Source: Mucilaginibacter sp. (lineage in GTDB: Bacteria > Bacteroidota > Bacteroidia > Sphingobacteriales > Sphingobacteriaceae). From it: a DNA stretch of 56,914 nucleotides. This document shows positions 1 to 6,598 of the stretch, in pieces (positions within the stretch are counted from its first letter, which is position 1; every line of letters begins with the position of its first letter). Location: assembly GCF_025362475.1 (NCBI RefSeq), contig NZ_JANYGH010000043.1:1-56914 (forward strand), in the 5' to 3' direction. A program made the translations under genes and the position numbers. The notes under the pieces were generated by a model. The model searched no databases, had not been told where the DNA came from, and saw only the letters and a program-made list of their open reading frames with translations.

Positions 1-74
1 TATTCACCGATTAAAAAACGGTATTTGCTCAGGTAATTTCGCTTTAAGGTAAGATCGTTGTTTATGTTCCGCAT
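1..74 (-). CDS. N-terminal fragment of a possible transposase or integrase (partial)
   Basis: An ATG at 74 opens a minus-strand frame that runs off the left edge, giving 24 complete codons. The peptide is basic and contains LKRNYLSKYRFLIGE. From memory this resembles the start of helix-turn-helix transposase or integrase subunits common in Bacteroidota, but that is family knowledge recalled from a short peptide. Just upstream (80-102) lies a short inverted repeat, TTAGCTTTA against TAAAGCTAA, which could be a regulatory hairpin or an element end. The rest of the gene is outside the window, so neither its integrity nor its function can be judged. It may simply be a short unrelated frame. Confidence 0.35.
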   Translation of the reverse strand, partial: MRNINNDLTLKRNYLSKYRFLIGE

Positions 75-208
75 AACTTTTAGCTTTATTAGTTAAAGCT
101 AATTCTGTTACCGAATTATCTGACCTTTACAGCAATGACGACCTGTTTTTTATTTTTAGACGGCCTAAAAGAAAAAGGTAAATTCTATAAATTCCGATTC
201 AGACAAAA

Positions 209-2656
209 TCAATCGTCATCCTGTTCTTTTTTCTGCTCTAAAATTACAAAAGCGCTGCGTTTTGGTGCAGGCATTACGGCCGTTTCACCTTTAACAAATT
301 TCCATATCACTTCATTAAGGTCAATGTCAGGCGCGGCGTCTTCTTTGGCAAAATTGAACAGTTCAGATCGTTTACTGCTTTCATTCACCGCCATGTTGCG
401 TTGCTCAAGGTCAACCTGGGCCTGTTTAGCTATGTAAGGTGTAAGATCGGGTTTGCTGGTAAAGCAATCATACAATGGCATGGCGGCAGCGTCATACTGG
501 CTCATCGGCGGGAGGCCTAATATCAGTTCGATGGTACGCAATACGCCCGATGTGGAATACATGCCATGGATAACCGCGTTACGCTTTACATAAGGCCCGG
601 CAACAAATACCGGCGAACGGTGCGCATCAATATGGTCGGGACCATTCTGGGCATCATCTTCTAAAATAAACACTACCGATTCTTTCCAGATAGGGCTTTT
701 TGAAAGGTGCTCGATGAACTGGCCTATAGCCAAATCGTTATCGCCGACGGCGGCTGTAGGCGATATAGCGCCCTTCCTTTGTCCGCTGGTATGGTCATTG
801 GAGATGCGTACACTGTTAAAACGTGGTACAGCATTTATGGTTAACAGGGAATCGAAATCATGTGCCCAGATAGCTACCCGTTTCACATCCTTCACGTTGA
901 GGTCAAAGCCGGGAGCTTGTTTGCAATAGTGCCCTTCTAATGATTTTAAGTTCGCTTTTCCGGGATTGCCGTCACTCACAAACTCACCATAGGTGCGATA
1001 GCTTATACCGGCACGTTTACAATAATCCCATATAAAGCCATCGCGCGGGTAGGCTGCCTTGCGGGTTCCTTCAAAATCATAATTACCACCACGACTGCCA
1101 TAGCTGGTTGGCCAGGTTTTCTCCACAAAATCGGTAGCGTAGGCTGCCATGCTCCAGTTATGGCCATCGGCGCTCACTTCGGCATCTACATAAAAGTTAT
1201 CTAATAAAACAAACTCATTGGCTATGGCATGGTGGTTTGGCGTAGTTTTTTTACCGAAGATACATAATGAAGTATCGCCGTTACCCTGCGGCATATCGCC
1301 TAAAACCTGGTCGTAAGTGCGGTTTTCTTTGATGATATAGAACACATATTTAATAGGCGATTTTTCGCCCATACGCCTTGGGATAGGGTTACCCTGTTCG
1401 CCGTGGGCTGTTTTAGCAATTTTATTACTGAAGGGCGTGTTGGCATAAACCTGTTTGGTATAGGCCTTAAGCTGCTCTGCGCCGGGAGTGTTTATGAATG
1501 ATAACGCACCTTTAAACAGCCCGCCAATATATTGCTCACGGCTGTTTGTTGCTCCCTGCTTGTAATCGCTATTGTCGGTTTTAAGGATGGGTTGAGGGCC
1601 TTTAGGGTTGGGCATTGATGTAAAACCCTTGCCATTGGCAACCAGTATTTTTTTGCCCAGCACTTTTACATTGGTAGGGTACCAGCCTACCGGGATAAAG
1701 CCCATGCTACGGCTGCTGCCGGGTTTAGTAACATCAAATACTGCCAGGCAATTATTATCGGCATTGGCAATGTACAGCGTTTTTTGATCGGTTGATAAAG
1801 CCAGTCCGTTGGTTGTGGAACCGGTTAGGCGGGTAGGGTATAAGGCTGCTGCTATAGTTTCTATTATTTTATGACTGGCGGTATTTACTACCGAAACCGA
1901 ATTGTCATTAGCATTGGCCACATACAGGTAATTGCCCTTTTTGTTCAAAAGCAGCTCGTTAGGGTGGCTTTCGGTTTTTATAGTGCTAAGGGTTTGGGTG
2001 GCAATGTTGTAAAAGCCCAGTTCATCGCCGCCCCATAAAGAAATGTAAAGCGTTTTTTCGTCGGGAGATAACAGGCAGCTATAGGCTTCAGCCGGGAGTT
2101 TTACCTGTTTTACAATTTTCTTTGCTGCCGGGTCTACAATGTATAAAGTGCTGTCCTCTTTTGTAACGGTATACAGGCGGGTATCACTTTTATTAATAGC
2201 CATCCCGGTTGGGCATACCTTATTGTTAGGCCATGACTGGGCCGCCAGCTTAATGGTATCCGGAGTGCCAAGCTTATTATTGTTTATATTGAAAACGTAG
2301 ATCCAGTTATCATTACCGCCTGATGCATACAGTTTCTTTTCATCGTGACTAAAAGTAAGACCGTACCATGATTTGCGTACCACCTTTTCGTCCAATAGCT
2401 TTTCGTTCTTTGGATCAATAAGTTGAACCGACTGGGTGCTTTGGCCGTTATTGGTAACTGCAAGCAGCTTGCCCGATGTGGATAGCTGGATGTTTAAAGG
2501 CAGATCGCCAAGGGGTAATGAGGTGCCTGCCGGGCTAAGTTTCCAGCCGTTGGGTAATAATACCTGCCCGGTTTGGGCTATTTTACCCGGCGTTTGGGCG
2601 TAGGTATTTAATGAGGTTGCTAATATTGCTAAGCAAATGAGTAGCTTTTGTTTCAT
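209..2656 (-). CDS. YncE-like beta-propeller / alkaline-phosphatase-family fusion protein
   Basis: Exported two-domain protein of 815 residues. Residues 1-20 are a signal peptide ending in TYAQ. About 30-350 are repeated propeller blades (LYASGGND, LYISLWGG, LYVANANDNS, LYIANADNN) as in YncE/cytochrome-d1-like propellers. About 430-770 are an alkaline-phosphatase-superfamily phosphoesterase domain with ENRTYDQ near 443, SADGHNWS near 492 and EDDAQNGPDHIDAHR near 665, which hold probable metal ligands. The first ATG of the open frame lies 60 nt further upstream, but the ATG at 2656 is preferred: it starts a clean signal peptide and follows a TAATTTTG -7 box at 2682-2675. The substrate is unknown; a periplasmic phosphoesterase role is inferred. 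A phosphate-starvation role is possible but nothing here shows it. Confidence 0.85.
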   Translation of the reverse strand: MKQKLLICLAILATSLNTYAQTPGKIAQTGQVLLPNGWKLSPAGTSLPLGDLPLNIQLSTSGKLLAVTNNGQSTQSVQLIDPKNEKLLDEKVVRKSWYGLTFSHDEKKLYASGGNDNWIYVFNINNNKLGTPDTIKLAAQSWPNNKVCPTGMAINKSDTRLYTVTKEDSTLYIVDPAAKKIVKQVKLPAEAYSCLLSPDEKTLYISLWGGDELGFYNIATQTLSTIKTESHPNELLLNKKGNYLYVANANDNSVSVVNTASHKIIETIAAALYPTRLTGSTTNGLALSTDQKTLYIANADNNCLAVFDVTKPGSSRSMGFIPVGWYPTNVKVLGKKILVANGKGFTSMPNPKGPQPILKTDNSDYKQGATNSREQYIGGLFKGALSFINTPGAEQLKAYTKQVYANTPFSNKIAKTAHGEQGNPIPRRMGEKSPIKYVFYIIKENRTYDQVLGDMPQGNGDTSLCIFGKKTTPNHHAIANEFVLLDNFYVDAEVSADGHNWSMAAYATDFVEKTWPTSYGSRGGNYDFEGTRKAAYPRDGFIWDYCKRAGISYRTYGEFVSDGNPGKANLKSLEGHYCKQAPGFDLNVKDVKRVAIWAHDFDSLLTINAVPRFNSVRISNDHTSGQRKGAISPTAAVGDNDLAIGQFIEHLSKSPIWKESVVFILEDDAQNGPDHIDAHRSPVFVAGPYVKRNAVIHGMYSTSGVLRTIELILGLPPMSQYDAAAMPLYDCFTSKPDLTPYIAKQAQVDLEQRNMAVNESSKRSELFNFAKEDAAPDIDLNEVIWKFVKGETAVMPAPKRSAFVILEQKKEQDDD

Positions 2657-2674
2657 GATAGTAATGATTGTAGT

Positions 2675-2682
2675 CAAAATTA
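2675..2682 (-). promoter_or_regulatory. Bacteroidota -7 promoter element for the propeller-phosphatase gene
   Basis: Read on the minus strand this is TAATTTTG, an exact match to TAnnTTTG, 18 nt before the ATG at 2656. No TTTG lies at the expected distance upstream, so only the -7 half is supported. Confidence 0.5.
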
Positions 2683-2725
2683 CATAATCATTTACTGTTG
2701 ATGGAGTTGTTAACAAAAACTTAAT

Positions 2726-2755
2726 ATAAAAAAGGCCCGCTGGTAGGGCGGGCCG
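2726..2755 (-). terminator. Rho-independent terminator of glyS
   Basis: On the minus strand a GC-rich stem (GGCCCGC paired with GCGGGCC) is followed by a run of T. It lies about 20 nt past the glyS stop codon. Confidence 0.8.
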
Positions 2756-2774
2756 TTATATTGTAATAGCTTTT

Positions 2775-4256
2775 TTACTTCAATAGGTTTCTCCAGCTCA
2801 CCTGGTCGCCAATGATCTTATCCAGATCGGCAGATGCTACACGCTCTTGGGCCATGGTATCGCGGTAACGGATGGTTACGGTATCGTCTTCCAAAGTCTG
2901 GTGATCAACTGTGATGCAGAAAGGTGTACCAATGGCATCCTGGCGACGGTAGCGTTTACCAATGGCGTCTTTCTCTTCGTATTGTATGTTGAAATCAATC
3001 TTCAGCCTATCCATAATTTCGCGGGCTTTCTCTGGCAAACCATCTTTTTTGGTTAGTGGGAAAATAGCAGCTTTAACCGGGGCCAGGCAAGGGTGCAGGC
3101 GCAGTACGGTACGGCTATCCTGTTTCTCTTCGGTGCTCAGGTCTTCCTCCTCAAATGCGCTGATCATGGTTAACAGGAACATCCTGTCTAAACCTATAGA
3201 GGTTTCAATTACATAAGGGATATAGTTACCATAAGGTTTGCCCGTTTCAGGATCAACCTCGGGGTCAAAATATTGCAGTTTTTTACCCGAGAATTTCTGG
3301 TGCTGACTCAGATCGAAATCTGTACGGCTGTGTATTCCTTCTACTTCTTTAAAGCCAAACGGAAAATTAAACTCAATATCAAAGGCCGCATCGGCATAGT
3401 GGGCTAGTTTTACGTGTTCGTGGTAGCGGTATTTGGCAGCATCGGTACCCAGGGCAAGGTGCCATTTTAAACGGGCTTCTTTCCATTGGTTAAACCACTC
3501 TTTTTGCGTGCCAGGGCGTACAAAGTATTGCATCTCCATTTGTTCAAACTCGCGCATGCGGATGATGAACTGGCGGGCAATAACCTCGTTACGGAAAGCC
3601 TTACCTATTTGCGCAATACCGAAAGGGATTTTCATCCTGCCCGATTTTTGCACATTGAGGTAGTTTACAAAGATACCCTGAGCAGTCTCCGGGCGAAGGT
3701 AAACCACGTCCGCATCATCAGCTACAGCGCCCATTTGGGTGCTAAACATCAGGTTAAACTGGCGTACATCTGTCCAGTTGCGGGTACCGCTTACCGGGCA
3801 GGCAATGTCATGCTCAATAATCAGTTCCTTTAAACGGGGCAGATCCTCATTTTTAAGAGCCTCATCCATATCGTGCTGTAAAGCTTCGGCTTTATCAGTC
3901 TTGCCATCTTTATCGTAACGGTCAATCTTATCCTCCAAAAGCTGATCGGCACGGTAACGTTTTTTTGAATCCTTGTTATCGATCATCGGGTCGCTAAAGC
4001 CATCAACGTGGCCGCTGGCTTTCCAAATTTTGGGGTGCATAAATATGGCACTATCAATACCAACAATGTTATCATGCATCTGCACCATGGCTTTCCACCA
4101 GTAGGTTTTAATGTTGTTCTTTAATTCGGCACCATTCTGGCCGTAATCATAAACAGCGCTTAAACCATCATAGATCTCGCTGGAAGGGAAAACAAAGCCA
4201 TATTCTTTGGCGTGCGATATAACATTTTTAAAAAGTTCGTCGGTTGATTTGCTCAT
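2775..4256 (-). CDS. glyS: Glycyl-tRNA synthetase (homodimeric type)
   Basis: Charges tRNA-Gly with glycine in the cytoplasm. The 493-residue protein has class II signatures: motif 2 at about 222 (FRNEVIARQFIIRMREFEQ) and motif 3 GLDRMFLL near 353, then an anticodon-binding domain at about 390-490. The single-chain size and N-terminus match the alpha2 bacterial/eukaryotic type, not the split GlyQ/GlyS tetramer. The open frame extends 38 codons upstream, but that stretch overlaps the inverted repeat at 4338-4424 and the promoter. The ATG at 4256 (MSKSTDELFKN) follows an exact TATCTTTG -7 box by 8 nt, so it is chosen. It is transcribed alone, with its own terminator. Confidence 0.95.
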   Translation of the reverse strand: MSKSTDELFKNVISHAKEYGFVFPSSEIYDGLSAVYDYGQNGAELKNNIKTYWWKAMVQMHDNIVGIDSAIFMHPKIWKASGHVDGFSDPMIDNKDSKKRYRADQLLEDKIDRYDKDGKTDKAEALQHDMDEALKNEDLPRLKELIIEHDIACPVSGTRNWTDVRQFNLMFSTQMGAVADDADVVYLRPETAQGIFVNYLNVQKSGRMKIPFGIAQIGKAFRNEVIARQFIIRMREFEQMEMQYFVRPGTQKEWFNQWKEARLKWHLALGTDAAKYRYHEHVKLAHYADAAFDIEFNFPFGFKEVEGIHSRTDFDLSQHQKFSGKKLQYFDPEVDPETGKPYGNYIPYVIETSIGLDRMFLLTMISAFEEEDLSTEEKQDSRTVLRLHPCLAPVKAAIFPLTKKDGLPEKAREIMDRLKIDFNIQYEEKDAIGKRYRRQDAIGTPFCITVDHQTLEDDTVTIRYRDTMAQERVASADLDKIIGDQVSWRNLLK

Positions 4257-4264
4257 AATAGCTG

Positions 4265-4272
4265 CAAAGATA
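4265..4272 (-). promoter_or_regulatory. Promoter -7 element of glyS
   Basis: TATCTTTG on the minus strand, an exact TAnnTTTG match. The transcript would begin almost at the ATG, giving a very short leader. No clear -33 TTTG is present. Confidence 0.55.
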
Positions 4273-4337
4273 CAATTTAGGCGGAAAGGTAAAAGGTAAA
4301 AGGCGAAACGGTGTTTTGGGGCAAAATACATCTTCCT

Positions 4338-4424
4338 GTAGAAACGCATAATTGCGTCTCCGGCATGCAAATCATCCTTGCAAATTATGAATGTCCTGCG
4401 GGAGACGCAATTATGCGTCTCTAC
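4338..4424. repeat. Inverted repeat with 24-bp GACGCATAATTGCGTC arms
   Basis: The left arm (4338-4361) and right arm (4401-4424) are complementary at 23 of 24 positions and are separated by 39 nt. The arms themselves contain the near-palindrome GACGCATAATTGCGTC. Stacked arms of this sort are typical of dispersed REP/MITE-like intergenic repeats. It lies just upstream of the glyS promoter. Confidence 0.85.
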
Positions 4425-4443
4425 AAAAAGAACTCAGCTGCGG

Positions 4444-4516
4444 TTATCGACCCAAAGTGTCCGTCCGTCCGTTTCCAGTTGACCATGTTTTGCGGACGCT
4501 TTGCGGACACCGCTAT
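4444..4516. repeat. 73-bp GTCCG-family repeat, copy 1
   Basis: Starts TTATCGACCCAAAG, followed by TGTCCGTCCGTCCG, a variable middle, then TTGCGGACGC and TTTGCGGACACC. The GTCCG arm can pair with the CGGAC arm. It differs from the copy at 4739-4811 at 6 of 73 positions by my alignment. Confidence 0.85.
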
Positions 4517-4546
4517 ACCGGGCTACCGTCTCTGTATGCTGGCGAA

Positions 4547-4693
4547 GACTCACCCCGACCAGGCTTCGCCGGTCGACCCTCACTTCGGCTGCGCCGGAAA
4601 GAGGGTTAAAAAAGCTAATTTAAAATTTTTAGCCCCCTCTTTCCAACGCAGTTGAAGAGAGGGACGTCGGGCGTAGCCTCGACAGGGTGAGTC
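4547..4693. repeat. 147-bp imperfect inverted repeat (GACTCACCC...GGGTGAGTC)
   Basis: The outer arms are GACTCACCC (4547-4555) and GGGTGAGTC (4685-4693). An inner stem is GGAAAGAGGG (4596-4605) with CCCTCTTTCC (4635-4644), closing on an AT-rich loop. It encodes nothing convincing and fits a small non-autonomous element. It sits between the two 73-bp GTCCG repeats. Confidence 0.75.
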
Positions 4694-4738
4694 GTAGCCT
4701 TGGTTAGTTTACGTTGTTTGCCTTCAACTGAGCGGCGA

Positions 4739-4811
4739 TTATCGGCCCAAAGTGTCCGTCCGTCCGCTACCCGGTGACCATGTTTTGCGGACGCTTTGCG
4801 GACACCCCTAT
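4739..4811. repeat. 73-bp GTCCG-family repeat, copy 2
   Basis: Direct repeat of 4444-4516, with conserved ends and GTCCG/CGGAC arms; the differences cluster in the middle of the unit. Similarity to copy 1 extends somewhat upstream (AGCGGCGATTATCGG against AGCTGCGGTTATCGA). Confidence 0.85.
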
Positions 4812-4877
4812 CTATATAAGATTCGACAATTCCCTTCGTTTGAATTGATTTTATTCTTTATTTTAAAGAATTTTCTG

Positions 4878-4910
4878 TATATTTGAAAGGGTGTTGTATA
4901 TTTTATACAA
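4878..4910 (+). promoter_or_regulatory. TATATTTG promoter element next to a TTGTATA palindrome
   Basis: An exact TAnnTTTG box (4878-4885) is followed at 4894-4910 by a perfect 7-bp palindrome, TTGTATA-TTT-TATACAA. No credible coding region follows, so any transcript would run into the GTCCG repeats. No matching -33 box. The element may be accidental in this AT-rich stretch. Confidence 0.35.
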
Positions 4911-4915
4911 ATCCA

Positions 4916-4964
4916 GGTGTCCGCAAGGTGTCCGATTACATGGGGTTCCCGGGACGGACGGACA
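4916..4964. repeat. GTCCG-family repeat, copy 3
   Basis: GGTGTCCGCAAGGTGTCCG, then a 17-nt middle, then GGGACGGACGGACA. Same arm architecture as the other members but with GCAAG in place of the GTCC run. Confidence 0.75.
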
Positions 4965-4996
4965 GGCAGACAAACAGATGGAAAGGAACTCAACCC

Positions 4997-5046
4997 TGTC
5001 CGCAAGGTGTCCGAAACTGTCTCACTCCCCTTTGCGGACGGACACC
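4997..5046. repeat. GTCCG-family repeat, copy 4
   Basis: TGTCCGCAAGGTGTCCG, then a middle, then TTTGCGGACGGACACC. A close relative of copy 3, in the same orientation. Confidence 0.75.
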
Positions 5047-5141
5047 CAAACAAACCAACATATTCTACAGGCAGGGTGCATCCGTACACAGTCAAGGTCA
5101 CACATATATATACTAATATATATATAGGCTATTGGATAAGT

Positions 5142-5169
5142 ATTTTTAAAAAACGCGGTTTTTAAAAAT
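5142..5169. repeat. 11-bp perfect hairpin ATTTTTAAAAA / TTTTTAAAAAT
   Basis: The arms 5142-5152 and 5159-5169 are perfectly complementary, with an ACGCGG loop. The stem is entirely A/T. It could end a transcript coming from 4878, but the pairing is weak. The flanking 5050-5260 stretch is AT-rich and otherwise empty. Confidence 0.5.
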
Positions 5170-5278
5170 TACATCAGCAAAAAAAATAGAGAGAATATAA
5201 AAGAGCTAGGCATTACTTGTAATAGCTTCTATCCAATCCAAACTCCAAAAAAATGTTTGTCATCCTGAACGATAGTGA

Positions 5279-5329
5279 AGGATCTTCTTCAATAGAAAAG
5301 TGGGCGGTAAGCAGGGTGAAGAAGATCCT
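5279..5329. repeat. Inverted repeat AGGATCTTCTTCA / TGAAGAAGATCCT
   Basis: Perfect 13-bp arms at 5279-5291 and 5317-5329, preceded by GTCATCCTGAACGATAGTGA, a sequence I recall as a dispersed intergenic repeat in Bacteroidota. Non-coding. Confidence 0.75.
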
Positions 5330-5363
5330 CTGTTCCTCAGCAACTTTCTAAAAGTAAATAGAT

Positions 5364-5459
5364 CGTCATTGCTAGGTAAGAAGCAATCTATAGGCTGTAC
5401 AGAGGGACTCATAAGGTCGATCTGCCTATGTGGAGATTGCTTCGTACCTCGCAATGACG
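5364..5459. repeat. Inverted repeat with 26-bp arms (CGTCATTGC...GCAATGACG)
   Basis: The arms 5364-5389 and 5434-5459 match at 24 of 26 positions. A solitary copy of the right arm occurs at 44390-44415. A common type of dispersed intergenic element; no coding content. Confidence 0.8.
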
Positions 5460-5596
5460 CCAAAATAGGTGCTTCATTAGAAGCATAAAAACATTAGTGA
5501 ATCAAATTTAGACTGCCTCTTAGGATTGACAAAACGCTAAGGTCATTACTACTTCATAGGCTGCGGATTCATAACTGGCAATTGTTGGAATTAAAG

Positions 5597-5645
5597 GGTG
5601 TCCGTCCGTCCGCAGGTGTCCAACACTTCCGAACGGACGGACACC
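5597..5645. repeat. GTCCG-family repeat, copy 5 (perfect 13-bp arms)
   Basis: GGTGTCCGTCCGT (5597-5609) is exactly complementary to ACGGACGGACACC (5633-5645). The interior carries CCGCAGGTGTCC and AACACTTCC. This copy and the next show the family's consensus most clearly. Confidence 0.9.
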
Positions 5646-5719
5646 TGCGTGTTTTGATTTGCCTTTCCAAAATGATCAAATTCCCAATTCCGAAATCCCA
5701 ATTCCGAAATCCCACAAAG

Positions 5720-5768
5720 GGTGTCCGTCCGTCCGCAGGTATCCAACACTTCCGGGCGGACGGACACC
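5720..5768. repeat. GTCCG-family repeat, copy 6
   Basis: Same layout and the same AACACTTCC centre as copy 5, with GGTGTCCGTCCG paired to CGGACGGACACC. The two copies are separated by a TTCCGAAATCCC-rich spacer that is itself repetitive (again at 9340-9370). Confidence 0.9.
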
Positions 5769-5856
5769 TGCATGATCAATCTCCAATCCATTAAAAGAGT
5801 TAAAACTAATTGATAAAAACACACTTTTATTAGTAGCTTTAAATAACATTAAGCCT

Positions 5857-6525
5857 ATGGAAACCATTGTAAAGATTATCTCAACCCGGTACGTAACCCA
5901 TAATGTTAAACAATTCCGGCTGGAAAAGCCCGCTGGTTTTACCTTTACACCTGGGCAGGCAACAGAACTATCTATAAATCAGGATGGTTGGAAAGATAAA
6001 AAGAACCCCTTCACCTTTACCTGCCTTACCGATGACCCATACCTCGAGTTCACCATAAAAATATACCCCGATAGCGACGAAGGCGTTACCAACCAGTTGA
6101 GCAAATTAGCCGTTGGTGATGAATTGATCCTGCGTGATGCCTGGGGTGCTATAGAATACAAGGGCCCTGGTTACTTTATTGCCGGTGGTGCGGGAATAAC
6201 CCCCTTTATAGCCATTTTAAGGCATTTAAATAAAGAGGGGAAGCTTGCAGGCAACAAGTTATTTTTCAGTAACAAAACAGATGAGGATATTATTTTGGCC
6301 GATGAACTCAAAAGCATGCTTGGCCCCGATGCGCTGTTTTTAATAAGCGCCCAAAAAGATAGCATTCACGATACCCGCCGCATCAACGAAGTGTTTTTAA
6401 AAGCAGAAGTAAGCGATTTTACCAAACACTTCTACATCTGCGGCCCCGACCCAATGGTGGAAGCCATTAACGTTATTTTAACCGGCCTGGGTGCAAGTGC
6501 AGATTCGGTTGTGTTTGAGCGGTAG
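5857..6525 (+). CDS. FAD/NAD(P)-binding reductase of the ferredoxin-NADP reductase fold
   Basis: Soluble 222-residue oxidoreductase. It has an N-terminal beta-barrel with the FAD-binding NPFTFTCL at 50-57 (in place of the usual RPYS), a nucleotide-binding GGAGITPF at 110-117, and a terminal CGPDPM at 195-200 that contacts the nicotinamide. This is the flavodoxin/ferredoxin reductase core with no fused iron-sulfur domain, so it must use a separate electron partner, not identifiable here. It follows the repeat-rich spacer, with a TAGCTTTA box at 5835-5842 close to the -7 consensus. Transcription is probably monocistronic, since the next gene has its own promoter element. Confidence 0.85.
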   Translation: METIVKIISTRYVTHNVKQFRLEKPAGFTFTPGQATELSINQDGWKDKKNPFTFTCLTDDPYLEFTIKIYPDSDEGVTNQLSKLAVGDELILRDAWGAIEYKGPGYFIAGGAGITPFIAILRHLNKEGKLAGNKLFFSNKTDEDIILADELKSMLGPDALFLISAQKDSIHDTRRINEVFLKAEVSDFTKHFYICGPDPMVEAINVILTGLGASADSVVFER

Positions 6526-6576
6526 GGGCGGCAATAACATCGCCACAAATAATATCGGTTTGTTGTGAAAATAACC

Positions 6577-6584
6577 TACTTTTG
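6577..6584 (+). promoter_or_regulatory. Promoter -7 element upstream of the NHL-repeat gene
   Basis: TACTTTTG, an exact TAnnTTTG match, 14 nt before the ATG at 6599. The nearest upstream TTTG is only 14 nt away, closer than the usual 17-23. Confidence 0.5.
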
Positions 6585-6598
6585 GCGCACTTTATCAC

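Noticed and set aside
3486..3833. 115-codon plus-strand frame in glyS
   Set aside because: Antisense shadow of the synthetase; no start signals.
4311..4655. Frames through the repeat region, also 4391-4609, 4808-5165 and 5582-5867
   Set aside because: They translate the GTCCG and inverted repeats in several frames (SVRPSV-like peptides); no conserved protein and no promoter position.
4444..5770. A CRISPR array built from the GTCCG repeats
   Set aside because: The copies are irregularly spaced, differ in length and are palindromic pairs with no uniform spacers; no cas genes are present.
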